From contig CAKZMC010000177.1 of the NCBI GenBank assembly GCA_937128055.1, positions 1 to 35,399 on the forward strand: DNA of 35,399 bases, in the 5' to 3' direction. The notes under the pieces are model-generated. The model had not been told where the DNA came from. It was given only the letters and a program-made list of their open reading frames with translations, and made no database searches. The position numbers and the translations under genes are program-made. Position 1 is the first letter of the stretch. The number at the start of each line of letters is the position of its first letter. Source of the DNA: an uncultured Actinomycetes bacterium (GTDB lineage: Bacteria > Actinomycetota > Geothermincolia > Geothermincolales > RBG-13-55-18). Below are positions 1 to 9,051 of the stretch, in pieces.

Positions 1-41
1 TCGAGGAAGCCCTTCATCTGCTCGTATCCGCCGTCTCTCAT
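1..41 (-). CDS. Partial CDS, N-terminal 13 codons, function unknown
   Basis: On the minus strand an ATG at 41 to 39 opens a frame that runs off the window; the visible peptide is MRDGGYEQMKGFL. An AGGAGG (complement of 51-56) lies 9 nt upstream of this ATG, which is the main reason for calling a real start. The gene is divergent from the DegV gene. Too little is visible to name a family. Confidence 0.55.
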   Translation of the reverse strand, partial: MRDGGYEQMKGFL

Positions 42-89
42 GAGTATCACCCTCCTGCTTATACCGTAGCGGGAGGGTATGACAATATA

Positions 90-117
90 TTGTGGCTTCC
101 TGAGAAGATGTCATAAT
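90..117 (+). promoter_or_regulatory. Candidate promoter for the DegV gene
   Basis: TTGTGG (90-95), a 16-nt spacer and CATAAT (112-117) lie in a strikingly AT-rich stretch (about 78-140) between two divergent starts. The -10 box matches 5 of 6 positions, the -35 only 3 of 6. The same stretch probably also carries the promoter of the minus-strand gene, but I cannot pick its boxes with confidence. Confidence 0.3.
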
Positions 118-212
118 CGTTTATAAAAATATAAAAAGCGGTTCTGGGAACGGTTGTGTTGGACGGCACGCGGCAGACCTTTAAGGCCTGTTCGCGCCGG
201 GAGGAAAGGGGG

Positions 213-1061
213 ATGGAAATGGCAGGCATCGGTATCGTCACCGACTCCACCGCATACCTCGAGAAGGATTACATCAGGGAGCATGATATCAGGGTCGTGC
301 CCCTCAAGGTGATCATGGAAGAAGCCTCCTACCGGGAGGGCGTGGACATCACCCACGACGAGTTCTACCGGCGCCTGCGCGAGCCGGGGGTCTTCCCCAC
401 CACCTCCCAGCCATCCGCCGGCGAGTTCCTGGAGGCATACCGCGAGATGGCCCAGAAGTACGACTCCCTGATCAGCATCCACATCTCTGCGGGGATCAGC
501 GGCACCTGCGAGTCGGCGCGTTCCGCGGCGATGGACATGGGTGATTTTCCCATCAGGATCATCGATTCCCGCTTTACCAGCATACAGATGGGCATGTTCA
601 TCGACGAACTCGTCGAGGGAAGGGCGGAGGGCAAGAGCCTGGAAGAGCTGGTGGCGATGGTCGAAGAGAAGATCTCGCACAGCACCCTCCTGTTCATGGT
701 GGCAACCCTGGAATACCTCCACCGGGGGGGGAGGATAGGCGGGGCGCAGGCCTTCATGGGTTCCATGCTGCGCATCAAGCCCATCCTCTACATAGACGGC
801 ACCATAGACGCCCTGGAGAAGGTGAGGGGGGCGAACAAGGCCCTGGACCGCCTGGTGGAGGTCGCGGCGGAGAAGGCGGGCGGGCGCAGGGTGAAGGTCG
901 GCTTGACCCATGTCCAGGACGAGGAACGCATGTTCGAACTCATGGAAAAGGTCAAGGCGGCCCTTGACTGCGATCCCGAGGAGATACGCTGGAACGAGAC
1001 GGGTCCGGTTATCGGCTCCCACGTGGGGCCGGGGACGGTGGGCGTAGGCTTCTACTATTGA
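213..1061 (+). CDS. DegV family fatty-acid-binding protein
   Basis: A 282-residue protein of the DegV family, whose members bind a long-chain fatty acid; in Firmicutes the FakB members present it to the kinase FakA for phosphorylation and entry into phospholipid synthesis. Family signatures are visible: TDST at residues 10-13, a HISAGISGT segment at 90-98 that normally contacts the carboxylate, and RGGRIG at 171-176 followed by a conserved K-P-I-L motif. ATG 213 is chosen because GGGAGG (199-204) sits 8 nt upstream; the same frame is open to a GTG at 156, which has no good ribosome binding site. No FakA/DAK kinase gene is in view. The family assignment is firm; the exact ligand is not known. 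Confidence 0.9.
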   Translation: MEMAGIGIVTDSTAYLEKDYIREHDIRVVPLKVIMEEASYREGVDITHDEFYRRLREPGVFPTTSQPSAGEFLEAYREMAQKYDSLISIHISAGISGTCESARSAAMDMGDFPIRIIDSRFTSIQMGMFIDELVEGRAEGKSLEELVAMVEEKISHSTLLFMVATLEYLHRGGRIGGAQAFMGSMLRIKPILYIDGTIDALEKVRGANKALDRLVEVAAEKAGGRRVKVGLTHVQDEERMFELMEKVKAALDCDPEEIRWNETGPVIGSHVGPGTVGVGFYY

Positions 1062-1115
1062 AACCCTTCGCGGCATGGACGCGGCTGGCGCAGCTGGCGT
1101 CCCGCGTCAACATCC

Positions 1116-1155
1116 GGGGTCAGGCCTCAAATGTTGCCTTTTGAGGCCTGACCCC
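1116..1155. repeat. Perfect 16-bp palindrome, REP/MITE-like
   Basis: Arms GGGGTCAGGCCTCAAA (1116-1131) and its exact reverse complement (1140-1155) flank an 8-nt loop. It lies 54 bp after the DegV stop and upstream of smc. A transcript would form a very stable hairpin, so it could end DegV transcription, but no T run follows the right arm. From memory, GGGGTCAGG...CCTGACCCC palindromes recur in many environmental genomes near Y1/REP-associated transposases; no transposase is present here, so mobility is inference. Confidence 0.75.
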
Positions 1156-1172
1156 GTTCTTACTTGCCTATT

Positions 1173-1178
1173 TATAAT
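1173..1178 (+). promoter_or_regulatory. Candidate -10 box of the smc promoter
   Basis: A perfect TATAAT in the DegV-smc gap, about 107 nt upstream of the smc start. The only plausible -35 is CTGACC (1148-1153) inside the right arm of the palindrome, with a long 19-nt spacer. The predicted leader is about 100 nt and ends with AAGGAG (1268-1273) 11 nt before the smc ATG. Confidence 0.4.
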
Positions 1179-1284
1179 AAGGTGACGCAGAGTAAGCGGA
1201 CCTGGCCGGAAGGTGAAAAGGCGAGGCGTAGAGAAAAATAGGCAAAGTTACGTGATGGCCACGAGATAAGGAGACCGGACGCAT

Positions 1285-4200
1285 ATGTACCTGAAATCCT
1301 TGAGCGCGCGCGGCTTCAAGTCCTTCGCCGATCGGGTAACCCTCGAGTTCGAGCCCGGCATCTCGGTGATCGTGGGCCCCAATGGCAGCGGCAAGAGCAA
1401 CATCGCGGACGCGGTGCTCTGGGTGCTGGGGGAACAGAGCCCACGCAACCTGAGGGGAAGCAGGATGGAAGACGTCATCTTCTCCGGCAGCGCCACCCGC
1501 CAACCCCTGAACATGGCGGAGGTTTCGCTGGCCCTCGACAACAGCAGAGGCGGCATAGCGATTGACTTCCCCGAGGTGGTGGTCACCCGCCGCATCTTGC
1601 GCAGCGGAGAGAGCGAGTACCTTCTCAACAACGCCCCCTGCCGCCTGGTGGACATACAGGAGATCCTCTCCGACTTGGGGGTGGGGAGGGAACTGACGGC
1701 GGTGGTGGGGCAGAACAGGCTGGAGAGCATCCTGCGCAGCGGCGCCGAGGAACGCAGGGTCTTTATAGAGGAGGCCGCCGGCCTGCGCAAGCACCGGCGA
1801 AGGAAGGAGAAAGCCCTGCGCAAGATGGAAGCCATGGAGCGCAACCTGGTCCGCGTGAAGGACATCATCTCCGAGGTGAACAAGCAGTTGCGCCCGCTCG
1901 AGAGGCAAGCCCAGCAAGCGCAAGAATGCAACGAGCTCACCTCCGAGATCAGGGACCTTTCCATACGCCTGCTGGTGGCCGAGATGCAGGAGCTGAGGAG
2001 AGAGTGGGAGGACCGCCTACAGGAGGAAGGGGGGCTGCAGGAAAGGCTGGACGCGACAACCGCGGAGGTGAGAGGCAACAAGGAGAGACAGGCCGGCTTG
2101 GAGCTGGAGATAAAGGGGCTGCGCGCATCGCTGGAGGCCTGCCGCGACAGGGACATGAGGCTGCTGGCGCTGAGAGAGAGATTGCGCGCCTGCGAGCACC
2201 TGGGCCGCGAGAGACTCAGGCTTTACGGCGCCCTGTCGGGAGAGGGAGGCGGGGGGGAGAGGTGGAGGTCGCGCAGGGAAGAGGCCGAGGAGAAGAGGGT
2301 TGCCCTGGAAGGCGAGCTGGCGGGCACGCTGGAAGAAATAAACAGCCTGGAGGAAGAGGCGGGTTCTTTGCGCGAGGATCTCCGCCGCATGAAGGAAGAG
2401 CTGGTTTGTGCCCGGGAGGCCAGGGAGGCGCTGCGCCGTTCCCTGCAGGAGTCGAAGGAGCACCTCAAGGAGATAGCGGGAAGGGCGGCGAAAGAGAGAG
2501 AGCTCGCCGCGGCGCTCGCGGAGGAGGCGGGAAAAGCCGACTCGGAGCTGGAGAGCCTGGAAGCTGAGCGAGAGGACCTCGAGGAGGAGATAGGCCGCAA
2601 GGAGGCGGAGCTAAAGGAGGGGAGAAAGCGGCTGCGGGAGTTGGAGGAGAGGATGGCCGCGGCCCGCGAGGACATCGCCCGCCGCGAGGAGGAGCTGGCG
2701 GCGCTCTCGCGCCGGCAGAGGGAGTCCTTTCAGAAGGAAGCCCTGGTGACGGCGAGGCTACGCGCGCTGCAAGAGGTTTTCGACTCCCATATCGATTACT
2801 CAGCCACCGCCGTGCGTATACTGGAAAGAAGCGGCGCCGGGAGCGGCGTGAGAGGGCTGCTCCTGCACGAGGTCAGGATCGAGGAGAGGTGGGAGAAGGC
2901 GCTGGAATCTTACCTGGGGCCATGGCTCTTCTCACTCGTCGTGGAGAAGCTCTCCGATGCCCTGGTGGCGGTGCGCGCCCTTAAAGAGGAAGAGGGAGGA
3001 TTTGCGATCTTCCTACCCCTGGGTGAGCTGGAAGATGTTTCCATGAAGAAAAAGGCGGCGGCGGTCAAGGCGGCGGGAGGCGTCTCCGCCCTCACGGCGG
3101 TGCATTGTTCCCCGGAGATACGGCCCGCCCTCGTGTCCCTGCTGGGAGACGTGGTGCTCTGCGGCGACCTCGCGGAGGCGGAGAGCAGGGCCGCGGTCCA
3201 CCCCGAGCTCACTTTCGTCACCGCGGATGGCGACGTCGTCGCCCCGCGGCGCGCGGTGAAGGGAGGGGCGCGGCGCCGCAGCCCCTTCCATGTCGTGGCC
3301 AGGCGCCGTGAGATGGATGAGCTGAGGGAGAAGGCCGCTCTGTGCGGGCGGGAAGCCGCCGAACTGGAGGTGATGCACGACAGCCTGTCCGCCTCCGTCT
3401 CGGGCTTGCGCGGCGACCTGGAAGGCATGGCCGAGGATAGGCGCAGGTTGGAGGGGGAGATCAGGGAGGGGGAAACGGTCCGGCAGGCCCTGTCGCAACG
3501 GCGCGATAAGAACGAGGAGGCCGCCGGGCGCGTGAGGGAAAAGGCGGAGGCCATGCGCAGGAGGCTGGCCGGGCTGGAGGAGAGCATACGGGGACTGTCG
3601 GAGGAAGAGGAGAAGTTGCGGGAAGCCCTGCGGGGTGCGGAGGCGCCGCTCAGGGAGGCGGAATCCAGGGTGGAGGAGCTGCGTGCCCGGGAGAGGCGCT
3701 TGGCGGAGCGCCTGCAGGAACTGCAGGCGCGCGAGGCTTCCCTGCGCGAGCGCCGCTATCACCTCGAGCAGAGGATCGCCGAGCAAAGGGAGGAGGAGGG
3801 CAGGGCCTCTGCCCCTGCTCGCGGGGAGATCGCGTCCATGGTATCCGCCCAGGAGAGGCTGCTCGACATCATCGCCGCCCTTTGCGAGGCACACGGCAGG
3901 CTGGAGGGGCGGTTGCGGGAGCAAGAGGAGACGACACGGACGAAGCTGGCGGAAGCGGAGGCGGAGCTCGAGGCCCTCAGGGAGCGGCTGGAGGAGCTGG
4001 AGGAGAGCGAGGCCGAGCTGCGCGAGATGGTCCACCACGGCGACCTGGCATCAACGCAGCTGAAGATGCGGGTGGATATGCTGGTCCAGAGGTTGCTGGA
4101 AGAGTTCAAGCTTCCCCTGGAGACGGCGGTGACCGAATACCTGCCGACGGCGGGTATGGATGAGATGCGAGCGAGGCTGGAGAGGCTGGAGCGGCGGCGG

Positions 4201-4833
4201 GAGGCGCTGGGACAGGTGAATCCGAGGGCGGTGGAGGAATACCAGGCGCTGAAGGAGCGGCACGCTTTCCTCATGGAACAGGTGGAGGACCTGCGCGAGA
4301 GCAAGGCCTCGCTCCTCAAGGTCGTGCGGGCCATAGACAGGGAGATCATCCGCATCTTCAAGGAGACCTTCGAGGAGGTGAACGTACATTTCCAGGAGCT
4401 CTTCGAGAGGCTCTTCCCGCAGGGAAGGGCGGAGCTGAGCCTCTCAGACCCCACCGACCTCCTCAACACGGGGGTGGAGATCGAGGCCCAGCCGCGCGGC
4501 AAGCGGCTGAGGAAACTCACCCTTCTCTCGGGAGGAGAGACCGCCCTCATTTCGCTGGCCTTCCTCTTCGCCATATTCAAGACACGGCCCAGCCCCTTCT
4601 ATTTCCTTGACGAGGTGGAGGCGGCCCTGGACGACGTCAACCTGCACCGTTTCCTGAACATGTTGAGGGAGTTCAAGGGCGACTCCCAGCTCGTCGTCAT
4701 CACCCACCAGAAGCGGACCATGGAGATCGCGGACATCATCTACGGAGTTTCCATGCAGGCCTCGGGCATCTCCCGCGTGGTGAGCCAGAAACTAAGCGAC
4801 TCGGAGCGCCTGGAGCGCACCGGCATCGCCTGA
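1285..4833 (+). CDS. smc: Chromosome segregation ATPase SMC
   Basis: An 1182-residue structural maintenance of chromosomes protein, the usual length for bacterial SMC. It forms the ATP-driven core of the SMC-ScpAB condensin that organises and segregates the nucleoid. Visible in order: N-terminal ABC head with Walker A GPNGSGKSN (31-39); a long Glu/Arg/Lys-rich coiled coil; a hinge domain from roughly 508 to 670 with small-residue-rich sequence; a second coiled coil; and a C-terminal head with the signature LSGGE (1081-1085) and Walker B FYFLDE (1105-1110). It is complete with no frameshift. AAGGAG precedes the ATG. It is followed by ftsY after 155 bp, as is common in actinobacteria and Firmicutes; rnc, often just upstream of smc, is absent here. 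Confidence 0.98.
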   Translation: MYLKSLSARGFKSFADRVTLEFEPGISVIVGPNGSGKSNIADAVLWVLGEQSPRNLRGSRMEDVIFSGSATRQPLNMAEVSLALDNSRGGIAIDFPEVVVTRRILRSGESEYLLNNAPCRLVDIQEILSDLGVGRELTAVVGQNRLESILRSGAEERRVFIEEAAGLRKHRRRKEKALRKMEAMERNLVRVKDIISEVNKQLRPLERQAQQAQECNELTSEIRDLSIRLLVAEMQELRREWEDRLQEEGGLQERLDATTAEVRGNKERQAGLELEIKGLRASLEACRDRDMRLLALRERLRACEHLGRERLRLYGALSGEGGGGERWRSRREEAEEKRVALEGELAGTLEEINSLEEEAGSLREDLRRMKEELVCAREAREALRRSLQESKEHLKEIAGRAAKERELAAALAEEAGKADSELESLEAEREDLEEEIGRKEAELKEGRKRLRELEERMAAAREDIARREEELAALSRRQRESFQKEALVTARLRALQEVFDSHIDYSATAVRILERSGAGSGVRGLLLHEVRIEERWEKALESYLGPWLFSLVVEKLSDALVAVRALKEEEGGFAIFLPLGELEDVSMKKKAAAVKAAGGVSALTAVHCSPEIRPALVSLLGDVVLCGDLAEAESRAAVHPELTFVTADGDVVAPRRAVKGGARRRSPFHVVARRREMDELREKAALCGREAAELEVMHDSLSASVSGLRGDLEGMAEDRRRLEGEIREGETVRQALSQRRDKNEEAAGRVREKAEAMRRRLAGLEESIRGLSEEEEKLREALRGAEAPLREAESRVEELRARERRLAERLQELQAREASLRERRYHLEQRIAEQREEEGRASAPARGEIASMVSAQERLLDIIAALCEAHGRLEGRLREQEETTRTKLAEAEAELEALRERLEELEESEAELREMVHHGDLASTQLKMRVDMLVQRLLEEFKLPLETAVTEYLPTAGMDEMRARLERLERRREALGQVNPRAVEEYQALKERHAFLMEQVEDLRESKASLLKVVRAIDREIIRIFKETFEEVNVHFQELFERLFPQGRAELSLSDPTDLLNTGVEIEAQPRGKRLRKLTLLSGGETALISLAFLFAIFKTRPSPFYFLDEVEAALDDVNLHRFLNMLREFKGDSQLVVITHQKRTMEIADIIYGVSMQASGISRVVSQKLSDSERLERTGIA

Positions 4834-4988
4834 CAACCCGGCGAACCTCCGCGGCCCACCCAAACGATCAACAGGCGGGAAGGCGCTTTTCCCCGACGGC
4901 GGGGACGGCAGGTGCGCCGTGGCGCTATGATAGTTCGTGAAGGCGGTGAATGTGGACGGGAGATAAGAGGCTTGCGAGGACATGACCC

Positions 4989-6281
4989 ATGAGCGAGGAA
5001 AAGAAGCGAGACAAGGAGAGGCGGGAGGGCGAGAAGGAGGAGCAGAAGAGGCGCCGGAAGGAGGAGAAGGCGCGCCTGAGGGCGGAGAAGACGGAGCTCC
5101 GGGAGGCGAGAAAGAGGGAGAAGCGGGAGGCCCTGCAGGAGCTACGGGAACTCCCCATGGTGGAGATGGGGACGGGGGAGGAACTCCGCTGCGGTCCCGT
5201 ATCCCTGCACCCGGAGGAGGATTACGCCGGGGTCGCGGCGGAAGAGGAAACCCCTGCCGCCGGCCCGGTTCGGGGGCCGCGGCCCATGACGGGACACGGA
5301 AGGGAGGGAGAGGAAAGGGCCGTTGGGGAGACGGTGTGCGAGGAGAAGGGGGCCGGGGAGGGCTTCGCCGAGGAAAAGGAGAGATGGTTTTCACGCCTGC
5401 GCCGGGGCCTCTCCCGCAGCCGCACCGGCCTGGTCACGCCGCTGGCCAGGGCGATGGCGGCCCGCCGCTTCGACGAGGCCTTCTGGGAGGAGGTGGAGGA
5501 CATCCTGGTGGGGGCGGACGTGGGCATGGAGATGACGTTGCGCCTCGTGGAGCGGGTGAAGGAGGCGGTGGCCAGGGAGAAGATGAGGGAGCCGGAGGAG
5601 CTCATGGCCGCCTTCCGCATGGCGGTGGCCGAGACCCTGGACAGCGGGGACCGCGCGCTCCGCTACGCCGACTCCGGCCCCAGCGTCTTCATGGTGGTGG
5701 GGGTGAACGGCACCGGAAAGACCACCACCATCGCCAAGCTGGCGCACCTCCTTCGCGGCGAGGGAAAACGGGTGCTGCTGGCGGCGGGAGACACCTTCCG
5801 CGCGGCGGGCATCGAGCAGCTGGAGACCTGGGGAGAACGGGTGGGCGTGCACACGGTAAAGCACCGGCAGGGGTCGGATGCCGCCGCGGTGGTGCACGAC
5901 GCCGTAGAGTCGGCGCTGGCGCGGGGAATCGACGTGGTCATCGCCGACACCGCCGGGAGGTTGCACACCAAGACCAACCTCATGGAGGAGCTCAAGAAGA
6001 TCAAGCGCGTGGCGGAGCGCAACGCCCCGGTGACCGAGACGCTGCTGGTCATCGATGCCACCACCGGGCAGAACGGCCTCATCCAGGCGCGGCAGTTCAA
6101 GGAGGCGGTGGAGGTGACGGGGGTGGTGCTCACCAAGCTGGACGGGACCGCCAAGGGAGGCATAGTGGTGGCCATCGCTCACGAGCTCGGCATCCCCATC
6201 AAGTTCATCGGCGTGGGCGAGAGGCTGGACGACCTCCACGCCTTCGACCCGGGTGAATTCGCCGCGGCCCTGTTCTCTTAG
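4989..6281 (+). CDS. ftsY: Signal recognition particle receptor FtsY
   Basis: A 430-residue SRP receptor GTPase. FtsY docks SRP-bound ribosomes to the membrane and Sec translocon, pairing with Ffh through a shared composite GTPase site. The first ~130 residues are highly charged, Lys/Arg-rich and then Glu-rich, like the variable membrane-targeting A domain. The NG domain follows: G1 GVNGTGKTT (238-246), the DTFRAAGIEQL box, DTAGRL (320-325) and TKLDG (382-386). The ATG at 4989 has GAGGA 8 nt upstream. The last nine codons (ending GEFAAALFS) lie in a 37-bp segment repeated just downstream. Its functional partner ffh is the next gene. Confidence 0.97.
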   Translation: MSEEKKRDKERREGEKEEQKRRRKEEKARLRAEKTELREARKREKREALQELRELPMVEMGTGEELRCGPVSLHPEEDYAGVAAEEETPAAGPVRGPRPMTGHGREGEERAVGETVCEEKGAGEGFAEEKERWFSRLRRGLSRSRTGLVTPLARAMAARRFDEAFWEEVEDILVGADVGMEMTLRLVERVKEAVAREKMREPEELMAAFRMAVAETLDSGDRALRYADSGPSVFMVVGVNGTGKTTTIAKLAHLLRGEGKRVLLAAGDTFRAAGIEQLETWGERVGVHTVKHRQGSDAAAVVHDAVESALARGIDVVIADTAGRLHTKTNLMEELKKIKRVAERNAPVTETLLVIDATTGQNGLIQARQFKEAVEVTGVVLTKLDGTAKGGIVVAIAHELGIPIKFIGVGERLDDLHAFDPGEFAAALFS

Positions 6282-6358
6282 GGGACGCCTAACAGGTCAG
6301 CCCGGAGGGACTCACCCCGTAGGGTGAATTCGCCGCGGCCCTGTTCTCTTAGGGGACG
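6251..6358 (+). repeat. 37-bp exact direct repeat containing the ftsY tail
   Basis: The sequence at 6251-6287, covering the last codons and stop of ftsY plus the next bases, is repeated exactly at 6322-6358, an offset of 71 bp. The 34 bp between them end in a small hairpin (TCACCC, loop CGTA, GGGTGA). The second copy would encode the same peptide tail and stop if it were read in frame, but nothing in frame leads into it. It looks like a short tandem duplication or partial recombination scar. The rest of the 6282-6555 gap holds this repeat and the ffh promoter. Confidence 0.9.
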
Positions 6359-6432
6359 GGCGCGGAAACGGGTGGCGGGGGCGGAGGAGACCGATCCCTG
6401 CCCCCCCGTGCCGGTGTGCCTGCGGCCCGGTT

Positions 6433-6461
6433 TTGACATCACCTGGCGTTTCGGATAGTTT
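6433..6461 (+). promoter_or_regulatory. Candidate ffh promoter
   Basis: A perfect TTGACA (6433-6438) is followed after 17 nt by TAGTTT (6456-6461) in a locally AT-rich stretch that continues as TTTTAATAATTTAG. The -10 is weak (3 of 6), so the exact box is uncertain, but the combination stands out in this GC-rich gap. It would give a leader of about 90 nt before ffh. Confidence 0.45.
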
Positions 6462-6555
6462 TAATAATTTAGTGATTGGGCTACGTGTGGCCCTATCCGG
6501 CATCGAGGCCCATCCCGCGGCGTTGCGTGCGGCGGGGGCGGCGGAGGGAAGACGG

Positions 6556-7884
6556 ATGTTCGACAACCTGAGCGACCGCCTGCAGGACATCTTCAAGCGC
6601 CTGCGGGGGCACGGCAAACTGAGCGAGAAGCATGTGGAGGAGGTGATGCGGGAAATCCGCCTCGCCCTCCTCGAGGCAGACGTGAACTTCAAGGTGGTCA
6701 AGGACTTCATCGGCCGGGTGAAGGAAAGAGCGGTGGGGCAGGAGGTGCTGCGCTCCCTCACCCCAGCCCAGCAGGTGATCAAGATAGTGGACGAGGAACT
6801 CACCGCCCTTTTGGGGAGCAGGAACGAGCGCATCAATTTCTCCGGCCGCCCTCCCACGGTGATCATGCTGGTGGGCCTGCAGGGTTCGGGCAAGACCACC
6901 GCCACCGCCAAGCTGGCCCATCACCTGCGCGGCCAGGGGCGCCACCCCCTCATGGTGGCCGCCGACATCTACCGCCCCGCGGCCATCGACCAGCTGGAAA
7001 AGCTGGGGCAGCAGGCGGGGATCGAGGTCCACGCGGAGCGCGGGCAGGACCCGGAGAGTATCGTCGGTCACGGCATCCGCAGGGCGGAGAAGGAGGGCCT
7101 GGACACGGTGATCGTGGATACCGCCGGGCGCCTTCATGTCGACGCGGAGATGATGCAGGAGCTGGTGCGCCTGAAGAAGAAGCACCCTCCCCACGAAACC
7201 CTCCTGGTGGTGGACGCCATGACCGGGCAGGACGCGGTGAACGTGGCGCAGGCCTTCGACGGAGAGGTGGGTTTCGACGGCGTCATCCTCACCAAGCTGG
7301 ACGGCGACGCCAGGGGCGGGGCAGCGCTCTCCATCAAGTCGGTAACGGGGAAACCCGTCAAGTTCGCCAGCGTGGGTGAGAAGATCGGCGACCTGGAGCC
7401 CTTCTACCCGGACCGCATGTCCTCGCGCATCCTGGGCATGGGTGATATGCTCACCCTCATCGAGAAGGCCCAGGCGACCTACGACGAGGAGAAGGCCCAG
7501 GAGCTGGAGAGGAAGCTGCGCAAGCAGCAGTTCACCCTGGAGGACTTCCTGGATCAGATGAACCAGCTCAAGAAGATGGGTCCCCTGGACCAGATCCTGG
7601 GCATGATACCGGGCCTCTCGCCCGCTAAGCTCAGGGGCTTGCAGGTGGACGAGGGGCAGATCAGGAAAACGGAGGCCATCATCCAGTCCATGACCCCGGA
7701 GGAGAGGCGCAAACCGCAGATCATCGGGGCCAGCCGCAAGCAGCGCATTGCGCGAGGCAGCGGCACCAGCACCCAGGACGTGAACCGGCTGCTGCAGCAG
7801 TTCCAGCAGATGCAGAAGTTGATCAAGCAGTTCGGGAAGATGTCCCCTCGCAAGATGGGACAGATGTTCCCCTTCCAGTTGTAG
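6556..7884 (+). CDS. ffh: Signal recognition particle protein Ffh (SRP54)
   Basis: A 442-residue SRP GTPase that, with 4.5S/SRP RNA, binds signal sequences emerging from the ribosome and delivers them to FtsY. N and G domains: G1 GLQGSGKTT (107-115), [11 protein letters not shown] box, DTAGRL (188-193) and TKLDG (246-250). The C-terminal M domain (from about 300) is methionine-rich and ends in a run rich in Met and Gln, as expected for signal-peptide and RNA binding. ATG 6556 is used because GGAGGGA (6543-6549) precedes it by about 6 nt and the protein then begins MFDNLSDRL as in other Ffh proteins; the frame is open further upstream but that part overlaps the promoter. No SRP RNA gene was recognised in the window. 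Confidence 0.97.
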   Translation: MFDNLSDRLQDIFKRLRGHGKLSEKHVEEVMREIRLALLEADVNFKVVKDFIGRVKERAVGQEVLRSLTPAQQVIKIVDEELTALLGSRNERINFSGRPPTVIMLVGLQGSGKTTATAKLAHHLRGQGRHPLMVAADIYRPAAIDQLEKLGQQAGIEVHAERGQDPESIVGHGIRRAEKEGLDTVIVDTAGRLHVDAEMMQELVRLKKKHPPHETLLVVDAMTGQDAVNVAQAFDGEVGFDGVILTKLDGDARGGAALSIKSVTGKPVKFASVGEKIGDLEPFYPDRMSSRILGMGDMLTLIEKAQATYDEEKAQELERKLRKQQFTLEDFLDQMNQLKKMGPLDQILGMIPGLSPAKLRGLQVDEGQIRKTEAIIQSMTPEERRKPQIIGASRKQRIARGSGTSTQDVNRLLQQFQQMQKLIKQFGKMSPRKMGQMFPFQL

Positions 7885-7934
7885 CGGGTCCGCGCAAGGA
7901 GCGGGATGGAAAAGAGGAAAGGAGTGCATGTTCT

Positions 7935-8207
7935 TTGGTGAAGATCAGGCTGCGGAGGATGGGAGGGAAGAAGAAGCCCTATTACCGGGTGGTGGCGGCG
8001 GATGCCCGCAGCCCCCGGGACGGGAAATTCATCGAAACCCTGGGGCGTTACGACCCGCGCCTCGAGCCGTCCCTGATCGAGCTCGACGAGGAGAAGATCC
8101 TGGAATGGTTGCGCAAGGGAGCGCAGCCCACGGACCAGGTGCGCAGGCTCATGGAGATCAAGGGCGTCTGGCAGAGGTACCAGGAGGAAAAAAGTGGAAA
8201 GCAATGA
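7935..8207 (+). CDS. rpsP: 30S ribosomal protein S16
   Basis: A 90-residue S16 protein of the small subunit body, with the family pattern [18 protein letters not shown] and the conserved segment [10 protein letters not shown]. The start is a TTG at 7935, followed immediately by a GTG at 7938. AAAGGAG (7918-7924) is 10 nt from the TTG and 13 nt from the GTG, which favours TTG and restores the typical MVKIRL N-terminus. An ATG at 7928 is in another frame and is not the start. The stop overlaps the next gene by 14 nt, suggesting translational coupling. Confidence 0.96.
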   Translation: MVKIRLRRMGGKKKPYYRVVAADARSPRDGKFIETLGRYDPRLEPSLIELDEEKILEWLRKGAQPTDQVRRLMEIKGVWQRYQEEKSGKQ

Positions 8208-8460
8208 CGGAAACGACCGGGGGTTGGAGATGAAAGAATTGCTTGAGTACCTGGCGAAAGCCCTGGTGGATAACCCGGATGGCGTGGAGGTCACTTCCGT
8301 GGAGGGCGAGAGATCGGTCATCCTGCAACTGCGCGTCGACCCCTCCGACGTAGGCAAGGTTATCGGCAAGAACGGAAGGATAGCCCAGGCCATGCGCACC
8401 CTCATCAAGGCCTCGGCCACCAGGGAGGGGCGCAACGCCATCGTGGAGATCATCGACTGA
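8194..8460 (+). CDS. khpA: KH-domain RNA-binding protein KhpA
   Basis: A small KH-domain protein (88 residues with the GTG start) of the KhpA/YlqC family, found between rpsP and rimM in actinobacteria and Firmicutes; in Firmicutes KhpA pairs with KhpB in RNA binding and affects cell division. The KH core with the G-x-x-G loop (IGKNGR) and the preceding V-G-K-V are clear. The GTG at 8194 has AGGAGG (8182-8187) only 6 nt upstream and overlaps the rpsP stop. An alternative ATG at 8230 would give the more usual 76 residues ([12 protein letters not shown]) but has GGAG directly abutting it. I prefer 8194 on the ribosome binding site, with real doubt. Confidence 0.88.
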   Translation: MESNDGNDRGLEMKELLEYLAKALVDNPDGVEVTSVEGERSVILQLRVDPSDVGKVIGKNGRIAQAMRTLIKASATREGRNAIVEIID

Positions 8461-8465
8461 AGGCC

Positions 8466-8984
8466 ATGCCGCGGCATTCGGGGGAAGCCGACCTGGTGGT
8501 CGCCGGTAGGGTCCTCAAGCCCTACGGCGTGCTGGGTTGGGTGAAGGTGGAGGTGCTCTCCAGCAATCCCCGGCGCTTCGCCGCCGGCAACTCCTTTACC
8601 CTGGAGGGAGGGGAGGGCAGGCGGCTGGTCCTGCAGGAGGCACGCCAGGCCACGGGGGCCTTGCTGGTGAAGTTCAGGGACGTGGAGACGCGGGAGGACG
8701 CGAAAGGCCTGGCGGGTAAGCACCTCCTCATAACCCCGCAGCAGATGGGGGAGCCGCCGGAGGGTTCCTACTGGGAGCACGACCTGCTCGGGCTGCGCGT
8801 CTTCACCCCGGAAGGCCGCTGCCTTGGCGAGGTGGTGGAGGTGATGGAGACGGGCGCCAACGACGTCCTGGTGGTGAGAGGGGAGCGTGAGTACCTCATC
8901 CCCATGACCGGCGAGGTGGTGGTGGGCATATATCTCGAGGAGGGAAAAATTGCCATCAACCCGCTGCCCGGTTTGCTGGATTAG
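8466..8984 (+). CDS. rimM: Ribosome maturation factor RimM
   Basis: A 172-residue RimM, a 30S assembly factor that binds S19 and aids maturation of the 16S rRNA head. The N-terminal RimM barrel shows VVAGRVLKPYGVLGWVKV, and the C-terminal PRC-barrel-like half shows a YWEHDLLGLRVF segment and NDVLVV followed by YLIPM. It starts 5 nt after khpA with a weak GAAGG and is placed in the canonical rpsP-khpA-rimM-trmD order. Confidence 0.95.
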   Translation: MPRHSGEADLVVAGRVLKPYGVLGWVKVEVLSSNPRRFAAGNSFTLEGGEGRRLVLQEARQATGALLVKFRDVETREDAKGLAGKHLLITPQQMGEPPEGSYWEHDLLGLRVFTPEGRCLGEVVEVMETGANDVLVVRGEREYLIPMTGEVVVGIYLEEGKIAINPLPGLLD

Positions 8985-9051
8985 GGGACTCTTGGGCCCC
9001 GCCGCGCTCCGCGGGCGATGACGGCGTCCTTTCTTTGCGGAGGAAATCACC

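Noticed and set aside
1116-1155. Intrinsic terminator of the DegV gene
   Set aside because: Strong hairpin but followed by GTTCTTACTTG rather than a T run; kept as a REP-like palindrome with possible termination as a side effect.
1182-1260. Strings such as GTGACGCAGAG and CCTGGCC in the smc leader reminiscent of a c-di-GMP (GEMM) riboswitch
   Set aside because: The conserved GGGCAAACC arm, tetraloop and receptor pairing are not present in order.
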